From: Nipponacmea schrenckii
Lineage: Eukaryota; Mollusca; Gastropoda; Lottiidae
NCBI GenBank assembly: GCA_030562195.1
Contig: CM060203.1
Coordinates: forward strand, 13,272,534-13,336,533
Reading direction: 5' to 3'
Length of the DNA stretch: 64,000 nucleotides
Position numbers and translations under genes: made by a program. Position 1 is the first letter of the stretch. Each line of letters starts with the position of its first letter. Shown here piece after piece: positions 60,301-64,000 of the stretch. Under the pieces are notes generated by a model. The model worked only from the letters and a program-made list of their open reading frames with translations, did no database searches and was not told the origin of the DNA.

Positions 60301-63200
60301 ATACTATCGCGACCAGACATAATGAGTCATCGGAGACAATTCTGTCGATCCTTTGTGTGTTTTCGTTGATTTAAATGCCCAATTGCTGATAGGAACTGGT
60401 GTATCGATTAGCTAACTTATCAGTTAGTTTATGAATTACTGGACATTGATGGATTGTTTGAACGTATAGTCTGTATCTATATATCTCTATGTAAATATTG
60501 AAATGCATACCACCGTCTCAGTAATGATAACTAGTCTCAATGATTGATTCAAATGGATTTAAATATTTACTCCACATTTCGACATGGATTATTATTTGAT
60601 TAAACTTGAAGGAGCAGGGAAACGTCTCGAGAGAATTTTTAATGTCAACAAAAACCACATCCGGTATCTATTCTCTGTTCATTCTGTTGGTATTTCTCGC
60701 TTTCATCGTAAATATACTTCAATGATAAAGACCAAAATATTTACAGATATTAAGGAGCACAATCGAGAGTTTATTGGTTAACGTTTGTCCAAATATAACC
60801 TCTACTGCACAAAGCAATTGGAATATTATGACCAAGTCACAGTATACGACACGGTTACCTTTTAATATTGAATTTTATTGAGCAAGCAATTATAACTATA
60901 CAATGTGTATTGTCTTTGGTTGTGATAAATGTTACATATCTTACGTTCCATCCGCAAAAATTGACTCGAATGCACGTTGTTCTTTATCTGTACTTCTTCA
61001 GTTGTCGCAAGTGTTGCAACTTGCAGCCATCTCACTCTTATAGCATGCAACCCACTCCGAGTTAATACTTAGGCATTTGAAGATATACAATGTCGAGGTG
61101 TTATTGTTAGACATTTCACGTGGATCGCAGTCCCGACTATACAATTTATCTCGGAAGTTAAAAAAGTATTTTTTTTAAGCTGTAAATATATCAGAGACCA
61201 TCTTATAAGATATTGTACGAACAGTATCGACTGTTGTTCTGATCAGTGTTGCAGTGTACATGATTTCAGGAGAGGGTTGTAAGATGATATCTGATTGAAA
61301 CTAAACGATCTATTATCGATCCTTTCTACAAAACAACGAACCAGATATCGTTTCAATTTAAATACTGTATTTGGAACAATTTTCCAATAAAATAGTTTCG
61401 TACGGTAAATTACAGTACTGAAACGTATAGTGCCAATGACGCATGTTACCGACAATTGCTCCAAATGAAAGAAAGTGATCATGCATAAAGAAGGGTTAGG
61501 CATTATCAAGTCGGCACTCGGTGGCTTCTTAGTTAATCATTGGGTGAAAGAGCCGTCTAGGCGATACAGAATGGTCAAGGGGGCACACAGAAACCCAGAC
61601 ATTTCAGTACATGCCAGCCTCGCAGAAACATCTGCCAGTCTCGTAGATACGCCAAGCAACTAATCAAGAACTCAAAATTGAGAATGTCTGTGACGTACAT
61701 GTGGTGTTTTGCGATTTTCCCAGAGGATCGTCCACCACACACTGTCTGTTTAAATATATAGGTTAGACAACTCGTTTAAGCCTAATCTTTCGGACCGTAT
61801 AACACTGTTGTTATATTGCGTGTTCATGCAAATTCAGACTGGATAAATAAATATCTGTTTGTCCCTATGATTTATCTATATAAGGTTGTACCAACTTTAA
61901 TCTAATTTTCAATACTAATTATTACTGGCCATAATTTGTTAATGTCTGAAGGGTGGAGAGATTGGTATTGTAATTGTAGACGACAGTCTGTAAATCACAG
62001 AGCCGTTGGCCATATTGGCATTTTATTCCGGACAACATTAGTAACAGGACACTCATTAGCAATGTTTTAATTAGTCGAGGACAAATTAGTGGGACTTGTT
62101 GACATCCTGTCTCGGAGATCCGCTAAATTTCTATGTTAATACACTTATGAATGAGTGGTCATCATACAATTATGACATTAATATCAGATCATTATGTTAG
62201 GTGGTATATTATTAAAGGTGGCAATCCGGAATGAGTAAATTGCTATCCTAATAGTCTAGTGTTTTTGATCGTTTGGGTTTTATTTATTATGCCTATCTGG
62301 TAGTAGTATTACCTTTAAATAACATTGCTTTTGTTTTGGTATTATTTTATTTAAAGCAGACTTAACTTTGATTCTATTCATAATACGGCTAGTTGATCAA
62401 GTCTGTTATTAATGCTTGTACATGTTAAGCATTAGAATGATAAATACATAATATCTGAAATGGGTCAGGTGATGTATAGCCTTGCTAAAAGGGTGCATGA
62501 GAAATAACAGCTATTATAGTATGTGGGTTAGATATTATATAACAATATCAAGTGACCTCGGAAAGAGGAAACACTTCTAAAAAGTTTCGTGGTTATAAAT
62601 TCCTTGCCTTATTGTCCTTTCTTTAAAACATTTTCCACTTCACGTTGTTTGAGGAAGTTTTTGCGTGAGAAACCAATTCTGATGTTAATTTGGTTAAGTG
62701 TGTTCGATTTAGTTTGTATTCTGAAGTTACTTTAGTCTAATCGCCCCAGACAACCCTTTTGAATTGTAAATTAACTCTAAAAAGATGATAATCAAATTTT
62801 ATTTGGAATGATTTCGCAATTCACAAGTTTACATTGAGTGGGAATGAGATTGGTTAGGGTTAATTTGCAATATGAAGGAAACTGGAGAAAATTTTATTGT
62901 TGAAAAGTTAATGAATCGTAGAATTGCTATGAATATATATATCTAAATAGCAGCATAAAGTATCTAATTGTCTGTATACAAGCATTCACACATCTAGAAT
63001 TACAGACGCCGGTATTCAACAGAATATCATATTAAATATTGATAGTTTGGACTTGGTTACAACCCGTAAAGGCAATGCTTAGCAAATAATACTTTATATT
63101 GGTTTTAAATATTCTGTAAAGGTGTAACTCTGTTTTTCTGTTTCTATAAGTTATAGTTGTAAATAACCAGGTATTTTACAATTCTTACAAAACAATACAA
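57380..63200. other. No gene seen
   Basis: AT-rich intergenic DNA. Short frames (for example 61475-61663 plus) have no recognisable content. At 59783-59793 the minus strand has a B-box-like GGTTCGAATCC but no A box at tRNA distance. Confidence 0.4.
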
Positions 63201-63208
63201 CATAGGTT

Positions 63209-63568
63209 TTGGATTTAGGATTCCAGATCTTAAACGTTAAAAATGGGCTACAAGATGGTTTTGCCTTTGAACAGCTGTTCTCTGATAGTTTCGTAATAGG
63301 CTCTCCATGTCCTTATCTTACGTATAGTAGTCATTATAGAGTTATCTCTTTTCAACCCACAAGCTTCGTTATCTTTGACGAGTGGTTTTTTAAAAAGAAA
63401 CGTGTGTTAGGATTGTGTCAGAGGTTGTCTAAATCTGATTATAATGAAACAATGACACGCTTTTACAAGTGGAATGACGTCTGGATCAATATACCATATA
63501 TGGGATTAGTACTAGTACAGACAAGAGGTCATGATCAAAACGATAATTCCAGAGTTTTAATATCATAA
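63209..63568 (+). CDS. Unsupported 119-codon open frame, possibly an exon
   Basis: Open from an acceptor-like TAG just upstream to the stop ending at 63568, with residues such as RVISFQPTSFVIFDEWFFKK and KWNDVWINIPYMGLVLVQTR. It has no family I recognise and no second exon. It is the longest plus-strand frame in the right half apart from repeats, which is why it is listed. It may well be chance, and the start codon is not ATG. Confidence 0.2.
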   Translation: MDLGFQILNVKNGLQDGFAFEQLFSDSFVIGSPCPYLTYSSHYRVISFQPTSFVIFDEWFFKKKRVLGLCQRLSKSDYNETMTRFYKWNDVWINIPYMGLVLVQTRGHDQNDNSRVLIS

Positions 63569-64000
63569 AACCAATTATCTTATAATTATACAACTTTAAA
63601 AATACATTATGTTTCGTCGTAACAACAGTCAATGAAATTATTAACTTAATGGAAAAATGGATGGATGGGGTTCACTGGGGCTGGACCCCAGCTAGTGCGA
63701 GTTAATCCCCACCAATTGTCTTTTTTTCCAATAGCGATTGATAAGTTTACAAAAACCATAAAGATGATCATTTTGATTTGGATTTTGGCGCATTTTCTTC
63801 AAGGGAAATAACTGGTACTAAATTTTATTTTTATTCAAGTTTTATCTCGCAAATAGATCAATGTGATCAATTTGATAAGCTGGGACAACTGTGTTGATGA
63901 AATTAACAAAATAGTTTTTATTCACTTGTCAAATTTGATTATCTCGCCTTTATGTTATGATTTCTTTTTATGTTACGCTCAAAGAGTTTGTGATCTTATT
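63569..64000. other. No gene seen
   Basis: A short GC-richer patch near 63.66-63.71 kb (GGGGCTGGACCCC, partly palindromic) stands in otherwise AT-rich DNA; no role can be assigned. Confidence 0.35.

Noticed and set aside
1..64000. CRISPR array, bacterial operon or phage system
   Set aside because: The genes have spliceosomal introns and animal families. The repeats are satellites or transposons without spacer organisation.

Overview
The window is AT-rich nuclear DNA from an animal. Genes are split by many GT-AG introns, intergenic DNA is long, and SINE, LINE, MITE and minisatellite debris is abundant. A tRNA-headed SINE, a dead non-LTR reverse transcriptase, TTAA-flanked inverted-repeat elements and a trafficking kinesin-binding protein fit an invertebrate, most likely a lophotrochozoan such as a mollusc. 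The species cannot be named from the sequence.

Two genes can be reconstructed exon by exon, and they converge tail to tail. (1) Plus strand, about 11.9-23.5 kb: the single TRAK/Milton-type mitochondrial motor adaptor. It has two phase-compatible alternative first exons (11900-12170 and 14304-14343) and 12 intact downstream coding exons (15884-23536). Between the first two of these lie two damaged tandem copies of the exon expected to carry the dynein-binding CC1 box. (2) Minus strand, 34142 down to 26396: a secreted family GH81 endo-beta-1,3-glucanase in 16 coding exons whose phases all agree, giving 1049 residues. It has a signal peptide, the catalytic Asp and Glu motifs, and a lineage-specific-looking insertion made of two tandem four-cysteine repeats. 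The two genes share no pathway; one moves mitochondria and the other digests beta-glucan.

Layout. 1-11.9 kb: no gene seen, but a tRNA-derived SINE head (1.5 kb), a dispersed repeat with internal duplication (5.8-7.0 kb), a 1.08-kb TTAA-flanked inverted-repeat element (8.36-9.44 kb) and a 54-bp minisatellite (9.85-10.09 kb). 11.9-26 kb: TRAK with its 3' UTR; the introns hold a 51-bp satellite (13.1-13.55 kb) and a roughly 31-bp minisatellite that repeats the splice acceptor next to it (18.9-19.47 kb). 26.3-34.1 kb: GH81, with a hAT-like and a small palindromic MITE in its introns. 34.2-64 kb: a gene-poor stretch with a dead LINE reverse transcriptase (37.1-37.6 kb), a 47-bp minisatellite (39.1-40.07 kb), a 378-bp MITE with near-perfect ends (41.98-42.36 kb), one coding-like orphan exon (46.13-46.35 kb), a perfect 34-bp foldback (46.46-46.55 kb) and two full cAMP-response-element palindromes (48.05 and 49.12 kb).

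Best leads are the broken, duplicated CC1-box exon of TRAK, the amplified splice acceptor in the same gene, and the twin cysteine repeat embedded in an animal GH81 enzyme. All family calls come from recognising motifs by eye; no search was run.
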